Assembly: GCA_947647505.1 (NCBI GenBank)
Contig: CANSKO010000011.1
Coordinates: forward strand, 23,566 to 87,565
Direction of reading: 5' to 3'
Source of the DNA: an uncultured Roseburia sp.
GTDB lineage: Bacteria; Bacillota; Clostridia; Lachnospirales; Lachnospiraceae
DNA length: 64,000 bases
A program made the translations under genes and the position numbers. How positions within the stretch are numbered: the stretch's first letter is position 1; every line of letters starts with the position of its first letter. Shown piece after piece: positions 1 through 8,374 of this stretch. The notes under the pieces are model-generated. The model was not told the origin of the DNA and made no database searches. It saw only the letters and a program-made list of their open reading frames with translations.

Positions 1-2
1 TT

Positions 3-1589
3 CTGGATGCCATACAGACGGAATTAAATTCGGACGCCGCAGCAGCTTTCGAATCTCTGGAAAACGAAGAAAAGGACTATATTACGCATATTATCAGCAT
101 GCTCAAAGACAGGGGAGCGCTTGTAAAGGATAAAATTGATACGGAGGATCCCGTATATGTCCGCTGGAAAAACGGTGAGATCAGTCTGCGGGAATATTTA
201 AATCACGCCATTGCACAGAACTGGATCGACATTACGCAGTTTTCCGTCGATGAGAAATATTCAGATTCTACGGAAATCTATGCCGCGCTGCTTTCTTTTA
301 TAAAGGAAGAGCTGTCAGATGATACGGAATTTTCCAAAATCATATACAAATATATGATTCATCAGAATCTGATCAGTGGGACGCAGCTTTGTCTGATTCT
401 GTATGATCAGGGCGTATTAAAATATGACGAGACGCAGGTTGCGGCATTGACAAGCGGCGCAATATCTGCATATAATTTCATACGGGAGAAAATCAAAAAT
501 ATGGAAATTACGCCGGCGCAGCTTGCGCTGGATCCCTGCACCGGTTCCTGTGTCATTACCGACGTAAGAAACGGCGAGCTCTTAGCCGTCGTCTCTTATC
601 CGGGTTATGACAACAATCGTCTGGCCAACAGCATGGATTCCGCATATTGGACAGGCCTTCAGAACGACCGGTCCAATCCGCTTTATAATTATGCGACGCA
701 GGAATGTACAGCGCCTGGCTCCACCTTTAAAATGGTTGCCGCTACCGCCGGCATGACGGAAGGCGTCATCGACACACAGATGAAGATTCTGGATGAAGGA
801 CGATTCACGCGTCTGGAAGAAAACGGACCGAAATGCTGGATTTATCCTTCCTCGACGCATGGACAAATCGACGTATCGGAAGCGATTCGCGATTCCTGTA
901 ACTATTATTTTTATGAGACAGGCTATCGGCTCAGCTTAAACGGCAGCGTATTTCAGGAGAAAAAGGGAATTGAAACGATACAAAAATATGCTTCCATGTA
1001 TGGACTGAATGAGACGACAGGCATTGAAATCCCGGAGAACGCGCCTTTAGTGGCGGATGAATATCCGATTACGGCTTCCATCGGCCAGAGTAATCATAAC
1101 TATACGACGGTGCAGCTTGCGCGCTACGTAACTGCCGTTGCCAACAAAGGAACGGTTTACCGGCAGACGCTGTTGAAAGAAATAAGGGATTCTGATAACA
1201 AAACGACGCTGGAAACGTATGCGCCTTCCGTTTTAAATCAGATCGACGTCCTGAATGCGCAGCAATGGGACGCCATTCATACGGGTATGCGCATGATGGC
1301 GGAGAATTCCACAAGCTTTAAAGATTTTTCTATTGCAGTAGCCGGAAAGACCGGTACGGCGCAGCAGGTGACGAACCGTCCAAACCATGCGCTGTTTGTG
1401 GGGTTTGCGCCATACCGCAATCCCAGAATTTCCATTGCAACCCGTATTGCTTATGGATATACGTCGCATAACGCTTCGGATATCTCAAGGGATATTTTAT
1501 CCTGTTATTTTAACAGAGGAAGCGCAAAAGAGCTGATAAACGGACAGGCAAAGGATGTAAACGGCGGTTCAAACAGATTTACAGATTAA
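3..1589 (+). CDS. Penicillin-binding protein 2 (class B transpeptidase), 5'-truncated by window edge
   Basis: Extracytoplasmic DD-transpeptidase that cross-links peptidoglycan during side-wall elongation, normally with a RodA partner. The frame is open to the left edge, so the N-terminal membrane anchor and dimerisation domain lie outside the window. Counting from the Met codon at 99, the catalytic motifs are STFK (Ser208, Lys211), SCN (266-268) and KTGT (417-420), all intact and in the usual order. The C-terminus is a short polar tail. It is followed 27 nt later by minC, and rodA lies 1.8 kb downstream on the same strand, which supports an elongation role rather than a division-specific one. 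Confidence 0.93.
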   Translation: MDAIQTELNSDAAAAFESLENEEKDYITHIISMLKDRGALVKDKIDTEDPVYVRWKNGEISLREYLNHAIAQNWIDITQFSVDEKYSDSTEIYAALLSFIKEELSDDTEFSKIIYKYMIHQNLISGTQLCLILYDQGVLKYDETQVAALTSGAISAYNFIREKIKNMEITPAQLALDPCTGSCVITDVRNGELLAVVSYPGYDNNRLANSMDSAYWTGLQNDRSNPLYNYATQECTAPGSTFKMVAATAGMTEGVIDTQMKILDEGRFTRLEENGPKCWIYPSSTHGQIDVSEAIRDSCNYYFYETGYRLSLNGSVFQEKKGIETIQKYASMYGLNETTGIEIPENAPLVADEYPITASIGQSNHNYTTVQLARYVTAVANKGTVYRQTLLKEIRDSDNKTTLETYAPSVLNQIDVLNAQQWDAIHTGMRMMAENSTSFKDFSIAVAGKTGTAQQVTNRPNHALFVGFAPYRNPRISIATRIAYGYTSHNASDISRDILSCYFNRGSAKELINGQAKDVNGGSNRFTD

Positions 1590-1616
1590 CAGACAGTTTG
1601 CAACAGGAGGTAGGAT

Positions 1617-2297
1617 ATGGCACAGCCGGTTATTATGAAAAGTAATAAATATGGCATCATTCTTATCCTGGACCCGGAAATTCCATTTCAGGAGCTTCTT
1701 GGCCACATAACGGATAAGTTTCTGGAATCGGACAAATTCTTCAAAAATGCGCATATGGCGCTTTCGTTTGAAGGAAGGACGTTATCGGCGGAAGAGGAAT
1801 ATCAGATTCTGGACACCATATCGCAAAAGACAAGCATTCATGTCATATGCGTCATTGACAGTGACAAAGAGCGTGAACAATATACAAAGCAGAGAGTGGA
1901 ACAACAGTTAGAAGAAGATTCCGGCAATACCGGCAGATTTTACAAAGGGACGCTTCGTTCCGGGCAGGTGCTTTCCTGTGAGACAAGCATTATTATCATT
2001 GGAGACGTCAATCCCGGAGCGAAAATCATCTCCGGCGGCAATATTGTCATTTTGGGCGCATTAAAGGGTACGGCCTGCGCCGGAGCGGATGGCAGTGAAA
2101 ACTGTTTTGTCGTTGCGCTGAACATGAATCCCGTACAGATCAAGATCGGCAGCATTATAGGCAGAAGCGAGGACAAGGGACTGCTTGCATCCATTCGGGA
2201 GCACAAACGTACAACGCCGGAACCACAGGTGGCAAGGATAGCGGACGGCCATATTCTGATTGAGCCAATCACGAAAAATACTTTTAATAACATATAA
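1617..2297 (+). CDS. minC: Septum site-determining protein MinC
   Basis: Inhibitor of FtsZ polymerisation, recruited to the membrane by MinD so that division is blocked near the poles. The protein is 226 aa, a normal length. The first ~100 residues form the variable N-terminal domain. The C-terminal half (about 115-215) shows the glycine-rich right-handed beta-helix of MinC, with SGGNIVILGALKGTA as the signature stretch. The start is set by CAGGAGG about 7 nt upstream of ATG. minD follows after 18 nt, so the two are co-translated in the canonical order. Confidence 0.96.
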   Translation: MAQPVIMKSNKYGIILILDPEIPFQELLGHITDKFLESDKFFKNAHMALSFEGRTLSAEEEYQILDTISQKTSIHVICVIDSDKEREQYTKQRVEQQLEEDSGNTGRFYKGTLRSGQVLSCETSIIIIGDVNPGAKIISGGNIVILGALKGTACAGADGSENCFVVALNMNPVQIKIGSIIGRSEDKGLLASIREHKRTTPEPQVARIADGHILIEPITKNTFNNI

Positions 2298-2315
2298 TAT
2301 CAGGAGGATTGAAAA

Positions 2316-3101
2316 ATGAGTGAGGTTATTGTAATTACATCCGGCAAAGGAGGCGTTGGCAAAACGACGACGACCGCCAATGTGGGGACGGGACTGGCAC
2401 AGCTGAATAAAAAAGTCGTGTTGATCGATACGGATATAGGCCTTCGGAATCTGGATGTTGTGATGGGGCTGGAAAACAGGATCGTTTACAATCTGGTCGA
2501 TGTCGTAGAAGGAAGCTGCCGGATCAAACAAGCGCTGATCAAAGACAAAAAATATCCGAATCTTTCCCTGCTTCCGTCTGCACAGACGAGAGACAAAAGC
2601 TCTGTGACGCCGGAACAGATGAAAAAGCTCACGGATGAGCTGCGGGAAGAATTTGATTACATACTGCTGGACTGTCCGGCCGGCATTGAACAGGGCTTTC
2701 AGAATGCGATTGCGGGCGCGGACCGCTCGATTGTCGTAACGACGCCGGAAGTATCCGCGATTCGAGACGCAGACCGGATTATCGGTCTGCTCGAATCCAA
2801 TGAAATCCGGCAGACGCAGCTGATTGTAAACCGTCTTCGCATGGATATGGTAAAGCGCGGCGATATGATGACGGTGGAAGACGTATGCGAAATTCTGGCC
2901 GTAAATTTAATCGGGGTTGTGCCGGATGACGAGCAGATCGTTATTTCCACCAATCAGGGCGAACCGCTCGTCGGTTCGGACGCGCTTGCAGGAAAGGCAT
3001 TTGCCAATATCTGCAAACGCATTATCGGAGAAGACGTTCCGTTTTTGGATTTACAAAAGAAAGCATCCGTCTTCGAGCGACTTGCAGGACTGTTTAAATA
3101 G
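2316..3101 (+). CDS. minD: Septum site-determining ATPase MinD
   Basis: Membrane-associated ParA/MinD-family ATPase that carries MinC to the membrane and is released by MinE. The deviant Walker A motif KGGVGKT occupies residues 11-17 (signature Lys11 and Lys16), and a Walker B-like LLDCPAG follows near 116-122. The last ~20 residues form an amphipathic, Lys- and Leu-rich helix, the expected membrane-targeting sequence. The 261 aa length is typical. CAGGAGG precedes the ATG. Downstream minE gives a full oscillating-type Min system. Confidence 0.97.
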   Translation: MSEVIVITSGKGGVGKTTTTANVGTGLAQLNKKVVLIDTDIGLRNLDVVMGLENRIVYNLVDVVEGSCRIKQALIKDKKYPNLSLLPSAQTRDKSSVTPEQMKKLTDELREEFDYILLDCPAGIEQGFQNAIAGADRSIVVTTPEVSAIRDADRIIGLLESNEIRQTQLIVNRLRMDMVKRGDMMTVEDVCEILAVNLIGVVPDDEQIVISTNQGEPLVGSDALAGKAFANICKRIIGEDVPFLDLQKKASVFERLAGLFK

Positions 3102-3117
3102 AATAAGGGAGGATAAA

Positions 3118-3387
3118 ATGTCATTAGCGGACTTTTTCAGGAAAAAGAACTCCGGCAATATCGCGAAAGACCGGCTGAAACTGGTTTTGGTATCCGACCG
3201 CGCCAACTGTTCGCCGGAAGTGATGGAGTTAATTAAAAACGATATTATCCATGTCATATCAAAGTATATGGAAATCGATGCGGAAGGGCTTGACATTCAG
3301 ATTACGCAGACGGAATCGGAAACGGATAACGGAAAAGTGCCCGCACTGTACGCGAACATCCCAATCAAAGAAATGCACCATTCGTAA
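3118..3387 (+). CDS. minE: Cell division topological specificity factor MinE
   Basis: Small activator of the MinD ATPase that displaces MinC and gives the Min system its topological specificity. At 89 aa it has the usual length. It starts MSLADFFRKK, a typical MinE N-terminus, with an anti-MinCD helix containing AKDRLKLVLVSDR at about 20-32 and a beta-rich dimerisation half. A longer open frame begins inside minD, but AGGGAGG just before the ATG at 3118 fixes the start. It lies 16 nt after minD. Confidence 0.96.
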   Translation: MSLADFFRKKNSGNIAKDRLKLVLVSDRANCSPEVMELIKNDIIHVISKYMEIDAEGLDIQITQTESETDNGKVPALYANIPIKEMHHS

Positions 3388-3430
3388 CAGGCGGGAAGCG
3401 CGCTTTGCCCGGATATTATAAAGGAAGGGA

Positions 3431-4570
3431 ATGAACGGATCATTTATGCTGAAACAATATAAGCTCCGAAATTACAATTTCAGACTGATCATTTACGTGC
3501 TTGCGCTTACGGGAATTGGAATTTTAGTAATCGGAAGCGCCAAAGAATCCGTACAGAACAAGCAGATACTGGGGCTTTTTCTTGGCGTGATCGCCATGGT
3601 GTGCATATCGGTCATGGATTATTCGTTCATTCTGCGTTTTTGCTGGCTGTATTACGCATTGAATCTTGTGCTTCTTGTGCTTGTAAAAGTAATGGGAGAC
3701 GGCGCAAACGGCGCTACCCGGTGGATCGAAATTGCGGGCATACGCTTTCAGCCTTCCGAGCTTGCCAAGATTATTCTTATTTTGTTTTTTTCTTATTTTT
3801 TCATGAAGCATCAGGAACATTTAAATACGATAAAAACGCTGGCCGCTTCTTTTGTTCTGGTGGGCATACCGCTTGTTTTAATCAAAGAACAGCCGGATTT
3901 ATCCACAACGATTGTCACGGCGCTCCTTTTTGTGTCTCTTTTGTTCATTGCCGGACTGAGTTATAAAATTGTCGCGGGCGTGCTGGCGATCAGCGTCCCG
4001 ACCGTTATCATATTCATCAGCCTGATCTTGCAGCCGGATCAGAAGATTTTGCAGGGATATCAGTACAGGCGCATTATGGCGTGGCTGCAGCCGGAAAAAT
4101 ATGCGGATCAGGTGTACCAGCAGCTCAATTCAAAAATGGCGATTGGCTCGGGGCAGCTTTGGGGGAAGGGATTGAACAACAGCCAGATCACTTCCGTAAA
4201 AAACGGAAATTTCATAGCGGAACCACAGACGGACTTTATTTTTGCAATCGTGGGAGAGGAGCTTGGATTTGTCGGTTCCGTCGTCGTCATCCTTCTGTTA
4301 TTTTTCATTGTACTGGAATGTATAATTATGGCAAGAAAAGCAAAGGATATTTCTGGAAGACTGATTTGCTGCGGCATGGCGTCGCTGATTGGCTTCCAGG
4401 GCTTTGTAAATATATGCGTTGCGACGGGACTGATACCAAATACCGGACTGCCGCTTCCATTTGTGAGTTATGGTCTGACTTCTCTTGTTACGCTGTTTGC
4501 CGGCATAGGCTTCGTTCTGAATGTGGGCTTGCAGCCAAAAAAATATGGAATGGGGGACACATCGTTATGA
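3431..4570 (+). CDS. rodA: SEDS-family peptidoglycan glycosyltransferase RodA
   Basis: Polytopic membrane glycosyltransferase that polymerises lipid II for side-wall growth and pairs with a class B PBP, here probably the PBP2 gene at the left edge. At 379 aa it has about ten hydrophobic segments. Family motifs include the RWI/FQPSELAK region near 96-110 and the C-terminal GLPLPFVSYG segment. Two starts are possible, ATG at 3431 and ATG at 3446 (MLKQYK); AAGGAAGGG sits very close to the first. The stop overlaps the start of mgsA by 4 nt, so the two are translationally coupled. Confidence 0.93.
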   Translation: MNGSFMLKQYKLRNYNFRLIIYVLALTGIGILVIGSAKESVQNKQILGLFLGVIAMVCISVMDYSFILRFCWLYYALNLVLLVLVKVMGDGANGATRWIEIAGIRFQPSELAKIILILFFSYFFMKHQEHLNTIKTLAASFVLVGIPLVLIKEQPDLSTTIVTALLFVSLLFIAGLSYKIVAGVLAISVPTVIIFISLILQPDQKILQGYQYRRIMAWLQPEKYADQVYQQLNSKMAIGSGQLWGKGLNNSQITSVKNGNFIAEPQTDFIFAIVGEELGFVGSVVVILLLFFIVLECIIMARKAKDISGRLICCGMASLIGFQGFVNICVATGLIPNTGLPLPFVSYGLTSLVTLFAGIGFVLNVGLQPKKYGMGDTSL

Positions 4571-4962
4571 ATATTGGGTTAATTGCGCATGATTCCAAAA
4601 AAAAGCTGATGCAGAATTTCTGCATTGCATACCGGGGAATTCTATGCAAAAATACATTGTATGCAACAGGGACGACGGGACGCTTGATTGAAGAAGTGAC
4701 GAATCTTTCCGTTCATAAATATCTGACCGGCCATCTGGGCGGCGCGCAGCAGTTTGGCGCGCAGATTGAGCAAAATGAAATTGACCTTGTCATCTTTCTG
4801 CGGGAGCCTTTGTCTCCCAAATCCCATGAGCCGGACGTTGACAGCGTTGTGCGGCTGTGCGATACGCATAATATTCCGCTGGCGACGAATCTTGCAACAG
4901 CGGAGCTGTTAGTAAAATCTTTAGACAGAGGAGATCTGGAGTGGCGTGAAATGTATAAATAA
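4567..4962 (+). CDS. mgsA: Methylglyoxal synthase, with Ala at the catalytic Asp position
   Basis: Cytosolic enzyme family converting dihydroxyacetone phosphate to methylglyoxal and phosphate, a glycolytic bypass. At 131 aa it has the family fold motifs AHDSKKK (7-13), ATGTTGRL (33-40), SHEPDV (86-91) and ATNLATAE. By alignment from memory with E. coli MgsA, Asp71 in GGDQQ corresponds to Ala60 (GGAQQ), Asp91 to Glu80, and His98 and Asp101 are kept as His87 and Asp90. Loss of the catalytic base makes activity uncertain. The ATG overlaps the rodA stop (ATGA), and the 3' end overlaps the next gene by 17 nt. Confidence 0.88.
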   Translation: MNIGLIAHDSKKKLMQNFCIAYRGILCKNTLYATGTTGRLIEEVTNLSVHKYLTGHLGGAQQFGAQIEQNEIDLVIFLREPLSPKSHEPDVDSVVRLCDTHNIPLATNLATAELLVKSLDRGDLEWREMYK

Positions 4963-5959
4963 AAAATCCATGGGACTGTTCTTGTCTGTCGGCCTTCTGT
5001 TGTGCGCCGGGTGCGGACAGTCTTCTGAAAAAACAGAATTTTCCAATGCATACGATGCATACCATACTTCCGTAAAATATCAGCTGATTCGGTCGGATGA
5101 CACGTCTTTGCAGGATACGGAGCCTTTTTTTGCCACGGATTACTGCGTATCGGACGGCGTGGATCTTGGAACGGAAAGCACGCATGCCTCCGTCGCCGGC
5201 GCAGCAGGGGTCTTTAATCTGGATACCAGAGAAGTCACGTACGCACAGAATCTGTATCAGAAAATGTATCCGGCCAGTACAACGAAAATACTGACAGCGT
5301 ATCTCGCCATCAAACACGGCGATCTGGACGCTATATATACGGTCAGCGAGCATGCGGCGGATCAGGCGTCGGATTCTTCCGTCTGTAATCTGAAAGCGGG
5401 AGACAGACTGTCGCTGCGTCAGCTTTTGTACGGACTGATGATGCAAAGCGGCAATGACGCCGCCATTGCGATCGCCGAAGGCATTTCCGGCAGCGTGGAA
5501 GCGTTTTCCGAGCTGATGAACGCAGAGGCGAACGCGCTTGGCGCGGTGGATTCTCATTTTGTAAATCCGAATGGCTTACATAACAAAGAGCACTATACGA
5601 CGGTTTATGATCTGTATCTGCTGTTTCAGGAGGCAATCCAAAACGATGTGTTTTGCGAGCTGATTCAGACAAAGGAGTATACCGTAGATTATCTGGATGC
5701 GGCCGGGATACCGGTTCAGCAGATCTGGAAATCCACAAATAAATATTTGATGGGAACAGAGGATATGCCAGGCGGTTGCACCGTCATCGGCGGCAAAACG
5801 GGCACAACCAACGACGCCGGCTACTGTCTTGCGCTGTTAAGCAAAAACAGCCTGGGCGAGCGGATTGTATCCATTGTCATGAAAGCGGATTGCAGAAACA
5901 ATCTGTATTATTACATGAATGAGTTACTGTATGGATTTTCCAAATCGGAAAATAAATAG
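4946..5959 (+). CDS. D-alanyl-D-alanine carboxypeptidase (peptidase S11), probable lipoprotein
   Basis: Low-molecular-weight PBP that trims the terminal D-Ala of peptidoglycan stem peptides outside the membrane. The 337 aa product has a short hydrophobic leader ending CAGC (Cys23), a slightly irregular lipobox, so it is probably lipid-anchored. Catalytic motifs are STTK (Ser111, Lys114), SGN (168-170) and KTG (283-285). There is little room for the C-terminal beta domain seen in PBP5-type enzymes. The start is a GTG inside the mgsA 3' end; CTGGAG lies just upstream. An ATG at 4970 is an alternative start. It probably closes the min-rodA transcription unit. Confidence 0.92.
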   Translation: MKCINKKSMGLFLSVGLLLCAGCGQSSEKTEFSNAYDAYHTSVKYQLIRSDDTSLQDTEPFFATDYCVSDGVDLGTESTHASVAGAAGVFNLDTREVTYAQNLYQKMYPASTTKILTAYLAIKHGDLDAIYTVSEHAADQASDSSVCNLKAGDRLSLRQLLYGLMMQSGNDAAIAIAEGISGSVEAFSELMNAEANALGAVDSHFVNPNGLHNKEHYTTVYDLYLLFQEAIQNDVFCELIQTKEYTVDYLDAAGIPVQQIWKSTNKYLMGTEDMPGGCTVIGGKTGTTNDAGYCLALLSKNSLGERIVSIVMKADCRNNLYYYMNELLYGFSKSENK

Positions 5960-5978
5960 CAAATTGTAAGATTTGCAG

Positions 5979-6007
5979 TTGAATATTCATGCAATTTCTA
6001 ATATAAT
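5979..6007 (+). promoter_or_regulatory. Sigma-A-type promoter for the 6068 gene
   Basis: TTGAAT (5979-5984) and TATAAT (6002-6007) are separated by 17 nt. It lies about 60 nt before the P-loop gene and just after the end of the carboxypeptidase gene, so that gene probably has its own transcript. Confidence 0.7.
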
Positions 6008-6067
6008 AGAATCTATAAAAGGAACGACGTAATCCTTAACAGACGAAAATAACAGGAGGAGACTGCC

Positions 6068-6487
6068 ATGGTTCAAATTATTGCGGGTGAAAAGGGAAAA
6101 GGAAAAACAAAATATCTTTTGGAAAAGGTGAATGCTGCCGTGCTTGCAGCAAACGGCAACATTGTATATCTGGATAAAAGTCAGAAACATATGTACGAAT
6201 TAAGCAACAAGGTCCGCCTTGTCAACGTAAAGGATTTTCCAATTACAAATTGTGACGAGTTTATGGGATTTATCTGCGGCATTGTATCGCAGGATCATGA
6301 TCTGGAAGAGTTGTATTTAGACAGTTTCCTTACAATTGCAAATATGAAAGACGACGAAATCAGCCATGCGATTGAAAAGCTGGATATTATCAGTGAAAAA
6401 TATCATGTCAAAATCGTGCTCAGCGTATCCAAAGACAATGAGGCGCTTCCGGAATGCGCGAAGGCAAAAGTCATTCTTTCGCTGTAA
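6068..6487 (+). CDS. Small P-loop protein, function unknown
   Basis: A 139 aa cytosolic protein that I cannot assign to a named family. Residues 6-15 (AGEKGKGKTK) form a clear Walker A phosphate-binding loop. A hydrophobic strand follows (NIVYLD, about 36-41), and IVLSV near the C-terminus looks like another core strand of a short P-loop fold. There is no obvious Walker B acid pair, HTH or membrane segment. The start has AGGAGG 8 nt upstream. It is monocistronic, with its own promoter and a following hairpin terminator, which argues for a real gene. Confidence 0.8.
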   Translation: MVQIIAGEKGKGKTKYLLEKVNAAVLAANGNIVYLDKSQKHMYELSNKVRLVNVKDFPITNCDEFMGFICGIVSQDHDLEELYLDSFLTIANMKDDEISHAIEKLDIISEKYHVKIVLSVSKDNEALPECAKAKVILSL

Positions 6488-6504
6488 TGATACAGAATAG
6501 AAAT

Positions 6505-6537
6505 CCGGCAAAACGCGCCGTTTGCGCGTTTTGCCGG
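6505..6537. terminator. Bidirectional hairpin terminator
   Basis: A 14-bp perfect inverted repeat starting CCGGCAAAACGCG with a 5-nt loop lies between the convergent 6068 and DUF378 genes. The following T-runs are weak in both directions, so efficiency is uncertain. Confidence 0.6.
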
Positions 6538-6584
6538 TCTTATGCGGCTGCGAAATGCGGACGCATTCTGTGTTTCGATCTGCT

Positions 6585-6797
6585 TTATGCCTGTTCCATG
6601 CTTCGAATTCTTCCATATGCGCTTAAGAGATACAGGCCGCCGATCCCTACCAGTCCATAGACAATTCTTGACAGCCAGGTCATGTTTCCAAATAAAAAAG
6701 CCACAAGGTCAAATCGGAAAAAACCAATCAGCCCCCAGTTTACGGCGCCAATAATGACTAACGTCAGCAATGCATAATCCAAAGACTTTGAACTCAT
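6585..6797 (-). CDS. DUF378 family small membrane protein
   Basis: A 70 aa protein with two or three hydrophobic segments: LLTLVIIGAVNWGLIG at about 10-25, a segment near 30-38, and IVYGLVGIGGLYLL at about 45-58. The VNWGLIG motif and size match the DUF378 family, whose function is unknown. The start chosen is the ATG with GGAGG about 9 nt upstream; the open frame extends further upstream but without a good site. It is convergent with the P-loop gene. Confidence 0.85.
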   Translation of the reverse strand: MSSKSLDYALLTLVIIGAVNWGLIGFFRFDLVAFLFGNMTWLSRIVYGLVGIGGLYLLSAYGRIRSMEQA

Positions 6798-6872
6798 CCT
6801 GCATACCTCCTTTTTGATGCTTCCGACATAGTCTAGTATTCCATGTTTTTTTACGCTTATGCAAAACACAGA

Positions 6873-6901
6873 TTGTTTTCTTTTTGAAAAAGCGCTAGAA
6901 T
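6873..6901 (+). promoter_or_regulatory. Sigma-A-type promoter for the HlyD-like/yggS/sepF cluster
   Basis: TTGTTT (6873-6878) and TAGAAT (6896-6901) with a 17-nt spacer lie about 65 nt before the GTG at 6969. It could drive the whole downstream block to rluD, which has no other clear promoter. Confidence 0.6.
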
Positions 6902-6968
6902 GTAGCAAGGCATAAGGGAAAATGCTTTTGATGAATTGTTGCAGCATATGTAAAAAGGCGGTATTACA

Positions 6969-8360
6969 GTGGCAAAAAATAAAAAAGTGGTTCGTTATCG
7001 CAAGCCATTTCATTTAAACATCGGACTGATTGTTTTTGGCATTATTTTTGTTTATATGATGTTTTATTTTTATTCCTATTTTACTTCTGCGCATGTTTCC
7101 GTCTATGAGGTCATTCATGGCACGATCGCCGTCAATAATTCTTATACCGGACTTGCATTGCGCAGTGAAGAGGTCATTTTATCGGAATATGCCGGCGAGC
7201 TGAATTATTATCGGAGGGACGCTTCCAAAGCGGGCGCCGGAGATCTGATCTATTCGGTAGACGAGGATGGCGCGATTGCCAGGCAGATCCATTCTGCCGG
7301 AGAAGACGTATCTTCTCTGGATGAGGAAAGCCTGGACGAGCTGGAAAAAAAAATATCGGAATATTCCAACGGATATCAGCCGGTCAGCTTTTATCAGATT
7401 TATACGTTTAAAAATGAACTGAACGCGCAGCTGACCGGCGCATTGCATACCGGCGCGCTGCATTCGATTGCGGACGCTGTAACAGCGGCGGAGGGAAACG
7501 CCACGTTTCACAAGGGAAATGCAAAACGAGACGGCATCGTCGTCTACTATACGGATGGATTTGAAGAGGTTGCGCCGGAACAGATTACGGAGGAAATGTT
7601 TGATGAGTCCCGCTACAACAGGGTCAATCTGAAAGAAAAAACGAAAATCAACAGCGGCGAACCGGTCTGCAAGCTGATTACCAGAGAAGACTGGCATCTG
7701 ATGCTTTCCGTTTCGGACGATACGCGCAGACAGCTTGCAGACGCTGCGACGGTTCGCGTCAGATTTAAAAAAGACGGGACAAAGGAAACGGCTCAGTGCC
7801 GTATCCTGGAAAAAGAAAACCGGCAATATCTGATGCTGACGTTTTCCAACTCTATGATTCGCTTTGCGAATGACCGGTATGTGGAAGTGGAGCTGCTGTT
7901 TGAGGAAGAGACGGGCTTAAAAATACCAAACTCCGCCATTACGACGAAAGATTTTTATACGGTTCCGATGGAATATTTTCAAAAAGGCAACAATTCCAGC
8001 GAGCAGGGCATTATGATACGGCAGAAAGCAGGAGACGGCAGGACGACGGACTCTTTTGTAACGCCCAATATTTACTTTGCGACGGAATACGCCTACTACG
8101 TGGATGGCGATTCCATAGCGGACGGCGTCACTGTGCTCAAGCCGGATTCGCAGGAGACGTATACGATTCATGAAACTGCAAAGCTGGAAGGCATATACTG
8201 CATTAACAAAGGCTATGCCGTATTTCGTCAGATTGATATCCTTTATCAGAATGAAGAATACACCATCATACGAAGCGGGACGGAATATGGCGTATCCCTG
8301 TACGATCATATTGCGCTGGATGGCAGCACAGTTACGGAAGATTTGATTATTCAGAAATAA
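6969..8360 (+). CDS. HlyD-like membrane-anchored protein near sepF
   Basis: A 463 aa protein with a basic N-terminus, one membrane segment at about residues 17-38 (IGLIVFGIIFVYMMFYF) and a large extracytoplasmic part. The SYTGLALRSEEVI and AGELNYYRRDASKAGAGDLIYSV stretches resemble the lipoyl/barrel-sandwich region of HlyD-type adaptor proteins, but no ABC or RND partner is adjacent. A role in envelope assembly or division is inferred only from its position next to yggS-sepF. The start is GTG with AAAGGCGG upstream. yggS follows after 14 nt. Confidence 0.75.
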   Translation: MAKNKKVVRYRKPFHLNIGLIVFGIIFVYMMFYFYSYFTSAHVSVYEVIHGTIAVNNSYTGLALRSEEVILSEYAGELNYYRRDASKAGAGDLIYSVDEDGAIARQIHSAGEDVSSLDEESLDELEKKISEYSNGYQPVSFYQIYTFKNELNAQLTGALHTGALHSIADAVTAAEGNATFHKGNAKRDGIVVYYTDGFEEVAPEQITEEMFDESRYNRVNLKEKTKINSGEPVCKLITREDWHLMLSVSDDTRRQLADAATVRVRFKKDGTKETAQCRILEKENRQYLMLTFSNSMIRFANDRYVEVELLFEEETGLKIPNSAITTKDFYTVPMEYFQKGNNSSEQGIMIRQKAGDGRTTDSFVTPNIYFATEYAYYVDGDSIADGVTVLKPDSQETYTIHETAKLEGIYCINKGYAVFRQIDILYQNEEYTIIRSGTEYGVSLYDHIALDGSTVTEDLIIQK

Positions 8361-8374
8361 AAGAGGTAGAAGAG

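Noticed and set aside
2917..3117. Upstream extension of minE inside minD
   Set aside because: It overlaps the MinD C-terminal coding region, and a strong ribosome site fixes minE at 3118.
4790..5557. 255 aa open frame antisense to the carboxypeptidase gene
   Set aside because: It lies wholly opposite a gene with intact catalytic motifs, shows no domain and is Arg/His/Cys-rich as shadow frames are.
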